From the NCBI GenBank assembly GCA_029747015.1, contig JAKOGI010000821.1:257501-321500 (forward strand): a stretch of DNA of 64,000 nucleotides. Direction: 5' to 3'. This document shows, piece after piece, positions 34,586 through 46,117 of this stretch. Origin of the DNA: Carnegiea gigantea (Eukaryota > Streptophyta > Magnoliopsida > Caryophyllales > Cactaceae). Position 1 is the first letter of the stretch. Each line of letters starts with the position of its first letter. A program made the translations under genes and the position numbers. The notes under the pieces were generated by a model that did not search any database, had not been told where the DNA came from, and saw only the letters and a program-made list of their open reading frames with translations.

Positions 34586-34714
34586 CAATTTTTGATTCTT
34601 GATTCATTGGTCTTCCTGCCAACTCCTCGAACTCTTCTTCATCCAAAACTTCACTCCCTGCACATATTCCTTCCAATTATAACCAAACTACCTACAAAAA
34701 GGGAGATTAGTGTG

Positions 34715-34957
34715 CTTTGGTGCGGGTCGACCCAGGATACATCTAAACTTTATATATCTCGCTACTCTATCTCATCTATATTTTTATCATATTCTAATTT
34801 TAATAGTTTATGGTATTCGTATTTTTTATGTATCTTACATATTCTTGATGTATTCTTACATTAATATTGATCCTGTTGTTTGATGTGTTGTAATCCCAAA
34901 TTAACCGAAAAGTTCTCCACTGATTTCTCTAAGTTTTTTCACAAATATTTCCAATAG
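34715..34957 (+). repeat. Dispersed repeat, copy 2
   Basis: Partner of 20632-20875, same orientation. The two copies bracket the Athila element and its flanks about 14.1 kb apart. Confidence 0.8.
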
Positions 34958-35593
34958 AATGAAATATAATTGGGAATGACTCTAAGAAGTTAGGGAATAT
35001 TTTTTTTAAATAAATTCTTGATTCTACTTGTTTAGTTTAATTTAGAACTGAATTCAATGTAGCTATGTAAGTTAAAAATAATACCTAATAATATGAGTTC
35101 GGTAAACCAAGAGGTGAAAGAGTTTTAGTAAAATCCATATCTTATGTTTTTATCATTTCACCCGGAATGTGATTCTAAGTATTTTAAAAAAAAAAAAACA
35201 AACAAAAGACATGTGAATATGAGATATTATTCCCATACGTGACCTCAAAATAGCTTAAACCAAACGGGGTCGTAATCTCTTACACAGAAACCTCTTGGAT
35301 CCCATGCGACGATACTTAATAGGCTACAAGCCTATAACAACTTTGTGAGCTTCATTTTTTTGTTGGCTTTTGACGTTTTTTGTTTTGCATACGATGACTA
35401 GCTTATAACCCGATTTGAATTCTATTTTGTAATAAAATTAGGCTGCTTCGTATCTTGTGCCTACCTTCACTTACTGTTAGTTTTCTTATTTTTATTTGGA
35501 CTCAATCTTCTACCGACTTGTAACTTAGACCTGTTTATTTCAACGTTTAAAATCAGTGGGGTAGTAATTAGTAGTAATTCATCAGCTATTACC

Positions 35594-35832
35594 AGTGTTT
35601 GTTTACACACAGTTAGGAATAACAGTTAGCGTTTATCAGCATTTGTTTGGGATCAGTACTGGTTGTATATAGGGTTTTAGAGATTAAAAAAATAGTGGTC
35701 AGCCATGGTTTACAAGGATTTACAAACGTTTACTAGCGGCTAAAACTAGCGATTAGCAGTTAGCAACATTTGAGAGTGGTTAAAGTGATTAGCGGTTGCC
35801 AAACGCTTTGTAAAAGCTGTAACAAACATGCC
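35594..35832. mobile_element. Possible hAT-like MITE
   Basis: CAGTGTTTGTTTACA at the left and the inverse of CATGTTTGTTACAGC at the right form imperfect inverted ends, and GCGGTTGCCAAACGCT-type sequence inside is common in such elements. No clear 8-bp duplication is seen, so this is tentative. Confidence 0.3.
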
Positions 35833-36833
35833 CTTGTTTACCGAATTCTCTTCTTTCTTGTTGTTTTGGACTCTAGTATTTATGTAAGTTTTAGTTTCAT
35901 ATAACTCAATATCCTTAAGCATTATCATCATAGATTGACTCCAGCAGTTTCACATTTATTCCTCTCAAGCAAGATCTAGAATTTGAGTTGTGTGAATGGA
36001 GAAAATCTACGATGGGAGAGTTCTACTTCTTTATGAGCTAACAATAACTGAATTTTGGTAACAGAGATGGAAAATATCCTTGAGTATTATATTTAGACCT
36101 GGCAAATGGCTCATTCAGGTATGGGGCGGGGTGAAGTTTCGGCTGGGTCATATTTGGGGTTGAGTGACATTTCGGGTTCGGTTTGGTTTGGTTCAGTTTG
36201 GGTCGGGCGAACTTCGATTTGGGTTAATTTCGGGTCAACAGATTTTTGGTCCAATAGCTTGTCGTGCAAAAATAAATAACTTTGTAGAAAATTTCAGGCT
36301 AGGTATGGTTTCGGGTCAATTCTGATTTCGGATTCATTTTGGGGTGAGTCTATTTCGAATGTTGGGTAGGATATGGCTCCGGGTTGTTCGGTTCGAATTT
36401 TGGATCTTGGATCGGTTTTGCTAGATCTAATTATATTGTTGAAACTTGGAAGAAGAGATGTTATCCGTTGGTCACTACAAATTATTCTATAGTACTATCA
36501 ATGGTTTAACGATTATTTTCGAATCTCATATAGTATCTGTTTTAGCTCTGGGATTTTCTATTATGTTACTATGTTAGTCATATATATAATTTTTTTTCTT
36601 GCAGGATTATGGCATCTCAGTATAAAATCAAATTAAAAATTATTGTTTTAGATAAATCCAGCAGTAGTTATGTGATTGATGAGAAACTTGTGTTCAACTA
36701 CCTCTTCTCTTCATTAATCTTGAATACAGATTAAAATAGCTTAGAATAGTTAATGTGGATTTTTTTAAGAATGAAAGATCTATTTTTTCCCTGCTACCTA
36801 TTTTTTTCATGTCATTATGTTTTGTCATTTTTT

Positions 36834-36852
36834 GGGGGGGGGGGGGGGGGGG
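36834..36852 (+). repeat. Homopolymer of 19 G
   Basis: Uninterrupted G run preceded by T-rich sequence. It may be a sequencing or assembly hot spot. Confidence 0.9.
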
Positions 36853-36999
36853 AGGACGTATTGCATACTTTTTTTGGCCCCCTAAAAAATAAGTTCCATC
36901 ATTGCCCTTATCCTTCAAAGCCATTGAACGTAGCCCTTATCCATCTAGTACGCTTATATTTTTAAAAATTTCATTTGGTGCACATTGTCAAAATAAATA

Positions 37000-37111
37000 T
37001 ATGTGATTAGGTAGAATGATGGCCCACCCCAATTCAGGAGCCTATATCTAGTATATGTAATATTATGTCCAAAATAAGTTTACATTTGTATCCCTACAAT
37101 ATTTCCTATTA
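37000..37111 (-). repeat. 3' LTR of the Ale-like copia element
   Basis: 112 bp; aligns with 42398-42493, which lacks about 16 bp near its inner part. Confidence 0.85.
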
Positions 37112-37211
37112 CGCCCCCTCAAGCTGACCGGGCCAGGGGACACATGGACATCTTGGATTTTAAATATAAGAATTGTTGAGAAGATAAACCCTTAGTAAAA
37201 ATGTCAGTAAT

Positions 37212-38520
37212 CTAAGAACACGTATGCATATAACGAACTACAAGATCTCCATATGCAACACGTTCTCGAGCAAAGTAATAATTCACAGCGATATGTTTGC
37301 TCCAATCATGCTGAACAGGGATGGCAATCATATATGTAACACTCATATTATCATAGTCCAAATGCGTAGGCATGGTAATTGAGATGCCAACATCAAACAA
37401 AAGCTTACGTAACTAAATCGTTTCAGCAATAGTGTAACCCAGGGCACGATATTCAGCTTCAGTTGATGATTTGGATACTGCGGGTTGCTTCTTGAAGCGC
37501 CAGGCAATCGGTTGTGTCCAAAATACACTGCATGATCAGTAGTTGACCTGCAAGTGCCCTTACAGCCAACCCAATCCACATCAGAATAGGCAACAATGAT
37601 AGATGCTGCATCAATAGAAGGGCGAAGAAAAAGTCCATGATCCATAGTGCCCTACAAGAGCCTGAATATACGCTTTATGACAAGCAGATGAGTGGTGTGG
37701 GGAGTATATAAATTGGGAGAAACCATGACCTGGATGTGTAATGTCCAGTTGAGTCATGGTCAAATACAGTAAGGCATCTACCATACTCCAGTACTGGGAG
37801 GGATCTACAAGTAGGTCACCATTATGAAAGGATAGGGTGGTTCAGGCAGCACAAGGTGTCCTAATAGGTTTGATAGTTTAAAGTTGAAATTTATGAAGTA
37901 AGTTTAGAACATATTTATGATGCGTTAAAAAGATACCAGAAGGAGTGCGAACCACCTAAAGGCCCAAAAAGTAGTGAAGGTCAGCAAGATCTTTCATTGC
38001 AAACTACCTAGACAAAATTGTAATGAAAGAGTGTAGAACAGAGGTAGAACTCCCGGTAAGGATGATATCATCGACATAGAGAAGAAGAATCGAAGTGTGA
38101 CTACCAGTACGATAAACAAACATGGAGGGATTAGCCACGCTATAAACAAAACCATGAGACAGTAAGGAATTCCTAAAACAGTGAAACCAAGTGCGAGGAG
38201 CTTGGTTCAAACCGTAAATGGTCTTTTTGAGATGACAAACATAGTGGGGCTTCTCGGAATGAACAAAACCAGGTGGCTGTTTCATATAAACTTCCTTAGT
38301 TAGATGGCAATGAAGAAAGACATTTTAAACATCTTACTAATGAAGAGGCCAATTAAAAGAAACAGCAAGAGAAAGAATAAGGCAGATAGTAGCGGGATTA
38401 ACAACGGGATTGAAAGTCTCATGATAATTATACATGCTTGTTGATGATTACCCTGGGCAACTAATCTAGCTTTGCATCTCTCCACAGTGGCATTAGATTT
38501 GTATTTAACTTTGTAAACCC
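37212..38520 (-). pseudogene. RT and RNase H of the Ale-like copia element
   Basis: RT (38485-38004): an N-terminal piece with RCKARLVAQGN, then KTIYGLNQAPRTWF and the intact catalytic LLLYVDDIILTG. RNase H (37645-37212): AYSDVDWVGCKGTCRSTTDHA, then frame changes, and a last part with TYMIAIPVQHDWSKHI. The region between (38003-37646) holds more RT/connection sequence without a long frame. Broken by stops and shifts. Confidence 0.85.
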
Positions 38521-40450
38521 GCTTACTACCAGCTAAGTTTTGTGTTGATTAAGATGGTACCAATTGCCATGTATTGTTAGCAATCAAAGAATTGTACTCC
38601 ACAGACATAGCCTCGTACCATCTAGGATGTTGAGAGGCTTGCTTAAAGATGGTAGGCTCAACCTCAACTAGATACATAGACAATGAGAGAATGTGGTTGG
38701 GCTTCACAATGCTTGACTTAGGACATTAGTCGGAGGAAGAGTAGACGACACAGGTGCAGACATAGGGGGAGGCACAGAGGAGGAAACATGTGGGGCAGTC
38801 CTAGATGAAGGGACACGAGACGATACATGAGGCGGACGACCATCACGGATAAGGGGGGAGCAGGAGCAGGGGTGGAAAGGAGGTTAGCATGGTCATCAGG
38901 CGAAGTGCTTGGTGAGTGAGAAGTGGAAGGAACCTATTGGAGTAGACACTAAAGGCAAAGAAGGAAGGGACCAAAAGGACAGGAGGCACCCAGATAAGGA
39001 CAGCAGATGACACAGAGGATGGTAGTGGGAAAGCAGATGGAAGTGATGTTGTAGAGGTAATTAAAAGTGAGTCGCATAATGTCTTTGGGATCAAAGATAA
39101 AGGTCTTTGACACATGAGAAATAGAGTGACATAATGTAGGGTAAGGAAACCATGTCTCATGAAATTGAACATCAAGACTTATGTAGACGCGACCAAGTTT
39201 AGGATCTAAACACCGGTAGCCTCCATAATGAGGTGTATACCCCAAGAAAACACATTTAATAGATCTTAGTTTGAGCTTGTTTGCAGAAGATGGCACAAAG
39301 TTTGGAAAACAAGCGCACTCAAAAGGTTTGAGAAAATTATAATTGGACTGAAATAAGACTTCATAAGGAGACCTCTTTTGTAGAATGAGAGTAAGTAAAC
39401 TATTAATGGTGTAAACAGTAGCATAGACTACATCCACCCAATAAGAAGCAGGAATAGAAGCACCTATGAGGAAAAAAACGTGTCATTTTCAGGAGGTGTC
39501 TAGTTTTACGTTCAACAACCCCATTCTGCTGCTGTATATGAGGACAAGATTTTCAAAAATAAATGTTGTGTTTTAAGAAGTGAGTTTTCATAGACAAATT
39601 ATCGAATTCCGAACCCCCATCACTCTAAAACATTTTAATCCTACAACTAAATAAGTTTTCAGCTAACGCTTGAAAATTGCAAAAAGTGACTAAAGACTTC
39701 CGTTTTTTTTTTTTTTTTTTTTTGTGGATAGGATGAATCCAAGTAAAGCAAGAAAAATCATCAATAAAAGAGACATAGTATCTTGATGTAATAAAACAGG
39801 CGATTGCCAAATATCAGAATGCATTAACTCAAAAGATGAAACAGTACTATGCTCAACTACTCAAAGGGAAGTCTGCATCACATTGCCAAATGGTAAGCCT
39901 TCCAATTATTATCAAACTTAGTGTTTAGCAGAATAAGATTAAATTTACGAAGAGAGGTAAGAACAGATGCGCCACAGGGTCTAAGACGTTGATGCCAAAA
40001 ATCCTCATACTCCCTAATAGCAACATTGGCAGGAATGTGATAAGACTTGACTCGAATAAGATAGACATTGCCTACACTAGGTGCTTGCAAAAGGACTTCA
40101 CCTGTGGTATTGTCCTGAAAACGAACACATGAATCATCAAAAATGACACTGCAATTATTATCCCGACATGCTTGTCTGACAGACATAAGATTATGATGAA
40201 GTTGAGGGACATGCAAAATAGATTGTAAGCTAAGAGGGCAAGATTGAGTATGGAGTTTGAGATTGCCAACACTCGAAATAGGAAGAAGATTACCATCGCC
40301 AACTTTCACAAGACTAGAACCAGTATAAGAGGATTTAGAGATTAAATTACCTTCATCTGGCGTCATATGAGATGTCACAGCTGAATCAGGATACCATACT
40401 TGTTCACAAGCATCAACAATATTGAATGTAGCATAGGTGAGAAGCACTGG
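38520..40450 (-). pseudogene. Protease and integrase of the Ale-like copia element
   Basis: Protease (from 40447): WYPDSAVTSHMT, where the usual DSGA is DSAV, so the glycine next to the catalytic Asp is lost. The pre-integrase box FWHQRLRPCGA (about 40000) follows. The integrase core lies at 39810-39625 (YYVSFIDDFSCFTWI), interrupted by a lysine run caused by an A/T homopolymer. Integrase continues at 39437-38949 (RSPYEVLF, CVFLGYTPHYGGYRCLDP). Low-complexity proline/serine sequence follows to about 38750. Confidence 0.85.
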
Positions 40451-40499
40451 TTGTTGATGAGGCAGATGGCGATTAGGTTAAAATGAGAACCTAAAATCC

Positions 40500-41900
40500 T
40501 TTCAGCCTGATTAAATCAACTCTGATAAATCAGGTTAAAATGAGAACCTAAAATCCCTTTAGTCTGATTACTGCCTGCATATAAAGAGTTAGCACATGAG
40601 GTAACACGGAAATAAGTACTTGATAATGAAAGAATTGAATTGCATGAAACAGAACCTGCAGACATGCTCCTGGAGGAACTTGATTGCTGTTGATTCAGCC
40701 GGTTGTGGTTTTTGTGATGGTTCTTATTGGAGCGACCCTTGCCTTCTTTATTGAAGGTATGACATCCATTATTCTTGCCTATAGAGTTGGAATTAGTTGG
40801 CTTATAGGTGATAATGCCCCCCGACTCCAAGCCAACAGGATCAATAGTAGCAGCAAAGGCCTGATGATTAGGAATATCATGCTCATTTATGAACTTGGTT
40901 CATTGCTCAAAAAATGTTAATTCGGAACAAAGATCATCAAATGGCTGTACACCAGGGAGCATGGAATAAGTAGTAGGATACCCTTGATACTCAGAAGAGT
41001 GTTGTAATCTAGTAGTATATTAAATCAACTCTAAATTAGAAAAGACGACTGAATAGCAGCTAATGAATCAGCAATGGTCTTAACAGTCCTCAAATAATCA
41101 TCTATGGATTGGTTGTCATCTTTAATTAAATTGGTGAGAATGTGTTTCTAATTAAGCACACGAGCAAGGCTAGCCATATTAAATCGATGCTCCAAACATT
41201 TCCAAATGTCAAAAGCATGAATTAAATCGTGCACCGCACATAACAAATCTTTGGAGATAGTGGAAAAAATTCATGAACAAACTAATTGATCCACGCACAC
41301 CCAATAATGGTAACTTGGATTAGGTTGCAGATGATTAGTGTAAGATAAAACCAGAGTGGGGGAAGGGATTGTACCCTCAATGAGACCACTAATCTGATGC
41401 AGAATAACAAAAGAAGTGAATTGATTGCGCCATGACAAATAATCATCAATGATGGTCAAGACAACAGTGACATGTGCAGTGATATTGACCGTCTAAATAT
41501 TGGATGGTAAAAGAGGCAAACCGCGCAGTGTGAGGATGAGATAACCCCGAGTCAAACCCGAAGCTAGGCGAGGGAACCGAATCAAAAGGAAAGCACAGTA
41601 TGGTACTCAAAGAGCAACCAAACAATGACGTGGGTGTGGTGGGCATGGTGGAAGACCATGGTGCAAAGCCAAAAGAGAAACCCAAGGCTGCAGGGTGGTT
41701 TACCAGCAGAGAGGAAGGGCATAAATTGAACCGAAGTAGCAGGCGCTGGTGGTGGTGGTAGAAACGCAGGTGAGATGGAGGTCGCCAGTGAGTCAGATAA
41801 CACTGGAATGACAGAACCTGTCGTAGCCTGAGGACTAGATGACACATGTGCCTAAGGAGTCGTCGGTGTTGAGGCATCGACGACACTAGAACCAGCCATG
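40500..41900 (-). pseudogene. gag: Gag of the Ale-like copia element
   Basis: ATG at 41900-41898 (MAGSSVVDAS), with a stop at codon 16, then Pro/Ser-rich sequence. The capsid part is near 41460-40960 (DDYLSWRNQF, WVCVDQL). A basic region rich in N/H/K follows (40830-40700). I do not see an intact zinc knuckle. Confidence 0.7.
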
Positions 41901-42177
41901 GCAAGAGAGAGATGATAACCGAAGATGAAGAAGAAACTAGTCACGACGTGAAGGACAGACGTGATGAAGGAATCAGGCACGGTTAGGGTTTAGCAGCGTC
42001 GAGGGCTTAGGTGCAGCGAGCGGTTTTCAGGTGAGTCGGAGGTGGTCGGTCGCGTCTAGGGTCTCAAGCGTAGCTAGGGTTCACTCGTGGCTAGGGCTGA
42101 ACCGCTGCTAGGGTTTTTGGGTAGGAGAGGAAACCGTGGAAGAGAAGAAAGCCATTTTTTCAAAAGGAGATTATGAG

Positions 42178-42397
42178 CTTTGACTCTGATACCATGTTTA
42201 AGAACTATCTCAATCAAAAGTTTAAATTGATGGTTAAAGGTTTAAGAATAAGTTTATACTCAAATCCACCCCCTCATGCGAATGCCTTTTGAGCTTGAAG
42301 TATGGATGCTGCAAAGGCTCGCCTTACGCAATACATCAATGTGGTGGCTGCTGAGAGTCGAATCTGGGACCTCTTACTCTAAAAGACTTTGATACCA
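42178..42397 (-). repeat. Composite leader with two primer-binding sites (TRIM-like segment)
   Basis: Read on the minus strand: TGGTATCAAAGTC (42397-42385), about 100 bp of internal sequence, a purine tract GCATGAGGGGGTGG (about 42280), an LTR-like stretch ending TTCTTAAACA (42194), then a second TGGTATCAGAGTC (42193-42181). The two sites are 204 bp apart. This is the internal part plus one LTR of a small TRIM-type element placed between the 5' LTR and gag. Confidence 0.6.
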
Positions 42398-42493
42398 TGT
42401 GTGATTAAATAGAATGATGACTTACCCTAACCCGGGAGCCTATACACGATATATGTAATATTATGTATAAGATAAATTTACATTTACCTATTA
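42398..42493 (-). repeat. 5' LTR of the Ale-like copia element
   Basis: 96 bp, next to the outer primer site. The AAATA target duplication follows at 42494-42498. Confidence 0.85.
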
Positions 42494-45400
42494 AAATATA
42501 ACTTCTGGTAATAACATTAATCAATTTAAATTGAGAAGCTTTTTATTTCCATACAAGTTCCAATAATAAATTCATCAATTTAAATTTAGATATATTTTTA
42601 TTTTCATGCTGTATACAAAATAAATTTGAAAAAATATAAAGGTACCTCAAACAAAATCTCGGGGTCAAAATTAGTGAAGTAATTAGAGAGCCATTGTGTC
42701 TCTTCTCACGTCCTCCCACCACGATTTGGCAGCTTTCAATGGATATCCATTCGTCTTTTGTGCATCAACCAACACCTCTGCTTGTTTCTCTATCATCCCT
42801 TCTATTTTCCTCTCTCTTTGCCTCCTATTCCTCTATTCTCTCCCGCAATCTCAAATTGCATTGTTTTATTCGCTACCCAAATTGCATTTTTTGATTTTTC
42901 TCTTATTTGTTTTGGCTAATTAACTCCCTTCTCTATCTGTCTGCCAATTTCTTGCAATTCTTCGTTGTTCATAAAAAACCCAGATAACCAATTTCCAACC
43001 CTCCTTGATCATTGATCTTTTTGTTTATGGGTTAGGAGAAGACGTCAATAGCCCTGTCTTATTGATGGGCATTGAAATAGGAAAAAAATGAGGTTAAAAT
43101 TAAAGGAAGAAGCGATATAGGCTTCCAACGTTGAGAAAACTGGCTTATTTAGCGTTTCGGGTTCGTTCTCTGTCTCTCAATACTTCTATATTGTTTTTGT
43201 GATTCAGACAACCCAAAATCTATTATAATGCAAGCAAAATTCCACCCCAAACTCAATTAACGGCTGGTACAGTATCCTACTTATCTTATACTACATCCAT
43301 GTGGGACAATAGTTATGTAGCAAATTATAGAGTGGAATGACCATGAAATACATTATTTGGATCATCTAGAAAAGAACCCATGACCTTACTAAGAAGGACT
43401 CTCATTGGGTGAGACCGTCTCATGGCAGTGTTTTGTTTGTGTGTTTGTGCATAAAATATATTGAAGCTACCATGGAAATGGCTTATAAGAATTTATGATT
43501 AAGGGGGAAAAGCGAACCCAGCTCAAGACTTGTGTAAGATGTTTGGTCTGACACACAAAATGTGGATTCAAAATCCACCTCCTTTTGCTTACTTGGTGTC
43601 AATGGATGTGGGCACAAGTTTGTCTCTTTGTTTTTCTGGCTCAGATTAAAGCTTACTGTTTTTGGCGATCACCTTTTGGTTCCAAACAAGGAGAGAAGAA
43701 TTCTGCTTTAATTATGTATAATATGCACTATGATGCCTCAATGCTCCGTTACCAAAATCATGTCAACACCCCGAAGTTCCACATGGAATAGATTGTGTTG
43801 ATAGAGATTGCATGTATGCGTTTTTCTCCAATAAAGAGTTGCATCAAATGGAAAGATGTGTTTCGTGTGACGTAATACAATACAACAACTCCTTCTCCCA
43901 GTATAGGTCCTACTTATATGGGATCTGGCCGATCCAGATTTAAGCGGCCTTATACATAAAGGTATTGCCTGTATAAAGGCTCATTTCAATAGGCCCACAA
44001 AAATATTTGGACAAAACATTTTACAATATGTAGTTTATGAAACGTAGGAGTTGGTGGGCAAACACAATACTGCCTGTAGTTAACGAAACGTCGTATTAGT
44101 GAAACCTACACTATTCTTTCATTGAACATGGTAAAATTTACATCCCTTGATGCAAATGCAAGCCAATCATGACAGAATGTTCTCTTGGCTTGTCTTATTA
44201 TCTGATGAAGTGATGTCTTATCTTGTGCCCTTCCATCTACTATAGTACCTGTTTTCACAGTGGGTCGTATATAGCAGAGATTGTCTCACCTAAGCCATGT
44301 CTTTGGAGGTGAAATACAGAGATTCCACCGGATGCACTAGTAATCCATAGGCATAGGCCTTTCACTAGAAGGTCTAGTCAGACCATCTAATACGAATGGT
44401 TGCCTCTTGCTTGGGGTCTGAGGTTGTATGGTGTTGGGTGCGTAGGCCCCAAGGGGACTCATACACTTCAAACTAAGGAGCTGGTGTCGTCCGTTGAGCC
44501 TTACGCCCACGCCTTGCGACCTTGGACCCCAAAAAGAGTGAAACTGACTCCTTGATTTGGTGTCAAGGAGTCTGGTATCATAGGCCGCCAGTGGGCAAGG
44601 AAATTCAGCGCCCCGCACTTGGCTTTATTGTAGTATCCTTTTTGAAACTTCCCGTCATTTCACTTAGAAGTTTGAGCAGGTGCTGAGAAGTGTCTACATT
44701 GAAATTTTGAACCCATTCAGATTTTGTTTCTTGGAAAGCTGCACTAAAACTCATGTCGGACTCGCCATTGAACATAGAACAGCAATCCACAAGAGGCTGG
44801 ATTAGGCTAAGGTTAAGAGGTATGGTAGCTGTGGATGATGAACTCTGCATGCTTATCATATATGCATATCTTTTGATTACGCTGAATACAGAGGAGATCA
44901 TCGTCTCATTAACCAATACTTGGGGATCGAATCTCAATGTGGGGTATCACAAATACAGGATGAGCATGTGTCCTGGTCTAGGCCAACAATGACGTATACC
45001 ATACCAAACTAAATCAAATCCTCAAAATCTACATGGTTCACCCCTCAGACAGTACAAAGGTTATTCCCTCTGGATCCTAGGTTTAAAGAATGTTGACTAG
45101 TGATCAACAAAAAAGAAAGGCAAGATATTTTGGTGATTTTGCTTGAATTCCATATAATCAAAACCTTAAAATAAATAGCCAGAAAAATAACTTTCTTGCT
45201 TTCCAAATTGGACATTTTGTGATGCATATAATACTCTCAGGAATGTCGCATGTAAGAGTTTAAAGTGACATCAATACGAGTTTTGTTGGTATATAAAAGT
45301 CACTGCATTAAGCCTATGGGATAGCTCTGACGGGGTTCCCATATGAATCTAACCAGGTATCTGACAAACATTTCTGGGGTGGACCATTGATGTTTTTGAA

Positions 45401-46117
45401 GCCTGTGTAGAAGGCTGAAAGTTCCGACGGTAGGTTCCTAAACTTTGTCTTCCCTGGTTACTTCTATGTTAATGCTATTCATATTAGATTTTCTGAGGCA
45501 ACTATGCTTCTAGAGTTCCTTAAGTTCTGAAACGTCTCACAATATTCTAATTTTACACCCTTGGGTCTTATCATTAATCAGTGTATCTGGTTTAGTTATT
45601 CTGTGTCCTCTTCTTTCCTGTATTTATTCCGCAGTGTTAAGCATAGTCGACCATATCCATATCAGTCTATTGAGTACCTGACACTGATGTGAAGTAAAGT
45701 TGTCCAATTTTTAAAATTTATGAGTTTCTAGTCTAAGCTGAAAGTCAAGTGTCTATAGGAATGCTAGAATTTCTACTGCAGTGCCTAATTTGGGTAATTG
45801 TGTTGTTTGACAAGCATAGCTACTGAGAACTAAACAATGGTTTTACTTGATTTGAATTTACAGTTAAGTTAGAATAATTTGACGTATCTTGTGTTACCAC
45901 TTTCCACCTATTTTGTCATGTCAGATTTTCTCATATTCATGGCATTCTTCAGCAAATGTATGGGCAATCAGAGTAGTTTTTCAGTATGATTTGCAGATGC
46001 ATTTTCATGTATTTTCCTTTTTGTAAGATTAGGATTGCCTCTAGTCTAGGCCTTGAACAAGCAAAGGATAAGTCCTCTTTTACTAAGGAGCTTCATTGGT
46101 GTCAACAAACATTGCAG
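42494..46117. other. Region upstream of the kinase gene
   Basis: 3.6 kb with no confident coding sequence. Pyrimidine-rich DNA at 42690-43020 resembles a plant 5' leader, and TTTTTCAG (about 45977) and TTGCAG directly before the kinase ATG look like acceptor sites. A leader intron is therefore plausible (inference). A minus-strand open frame at 44937-44605 is unrecognised. A perfect 10-bp-stem hairpin lies at 44546-44572. Confidence 0.45.

Larger units (their letters stand above)
34958..36994. other. AT-rich intergenic DNA
   Basis: No gene seen. It contains a possible MITE (35594-35832), a GGGTC/GGTTT-rich low-complexity block (36100-36430) and a run of 19 G (36834-36852). Confidence 0.5.
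37000..42493 (-). mobile_element. Ty1/copia element with very short LTRs (Ale-like)
   Basis: Short terminal repeats (37000-37111 and 42398-42493) are flanked by an identical AAATA (36995-36999 and 42494-42498). On the minus strand the order is a primer site TGGTATCAAAG (42397 downward), a composite leader, gag (from 41900), protease, integrase, RT and RNase H, then a purine tract GAGGGGGCG next to the left LTR. The RT motif LLLYVDDIILTGSS and the very short LTRs suggest the Ale lineage. Many stops make it inactive. Confidence 0.9.

Noticed and set aside
36100..36430. GGGTC/GGTTT-rich block as an interstitial telomere repeat
   Set aside because: No regular TTTAGGG units; only low-complexity enrichment.
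43870..43990. Possible SINE (TACAACAAC...GGATCTGGCC-like sequence)
   Set aside because: No tRNA-like A and B boxes or target duplication that I could confirm.
45986..46117. N-terminal extension of the kinase from an upstream in-frame ATG
   Set aside because: The 44 extra codons look like intron (T-rich, acceptor-like CAG sites), and family members start near the MSS-type sequence at 46118.
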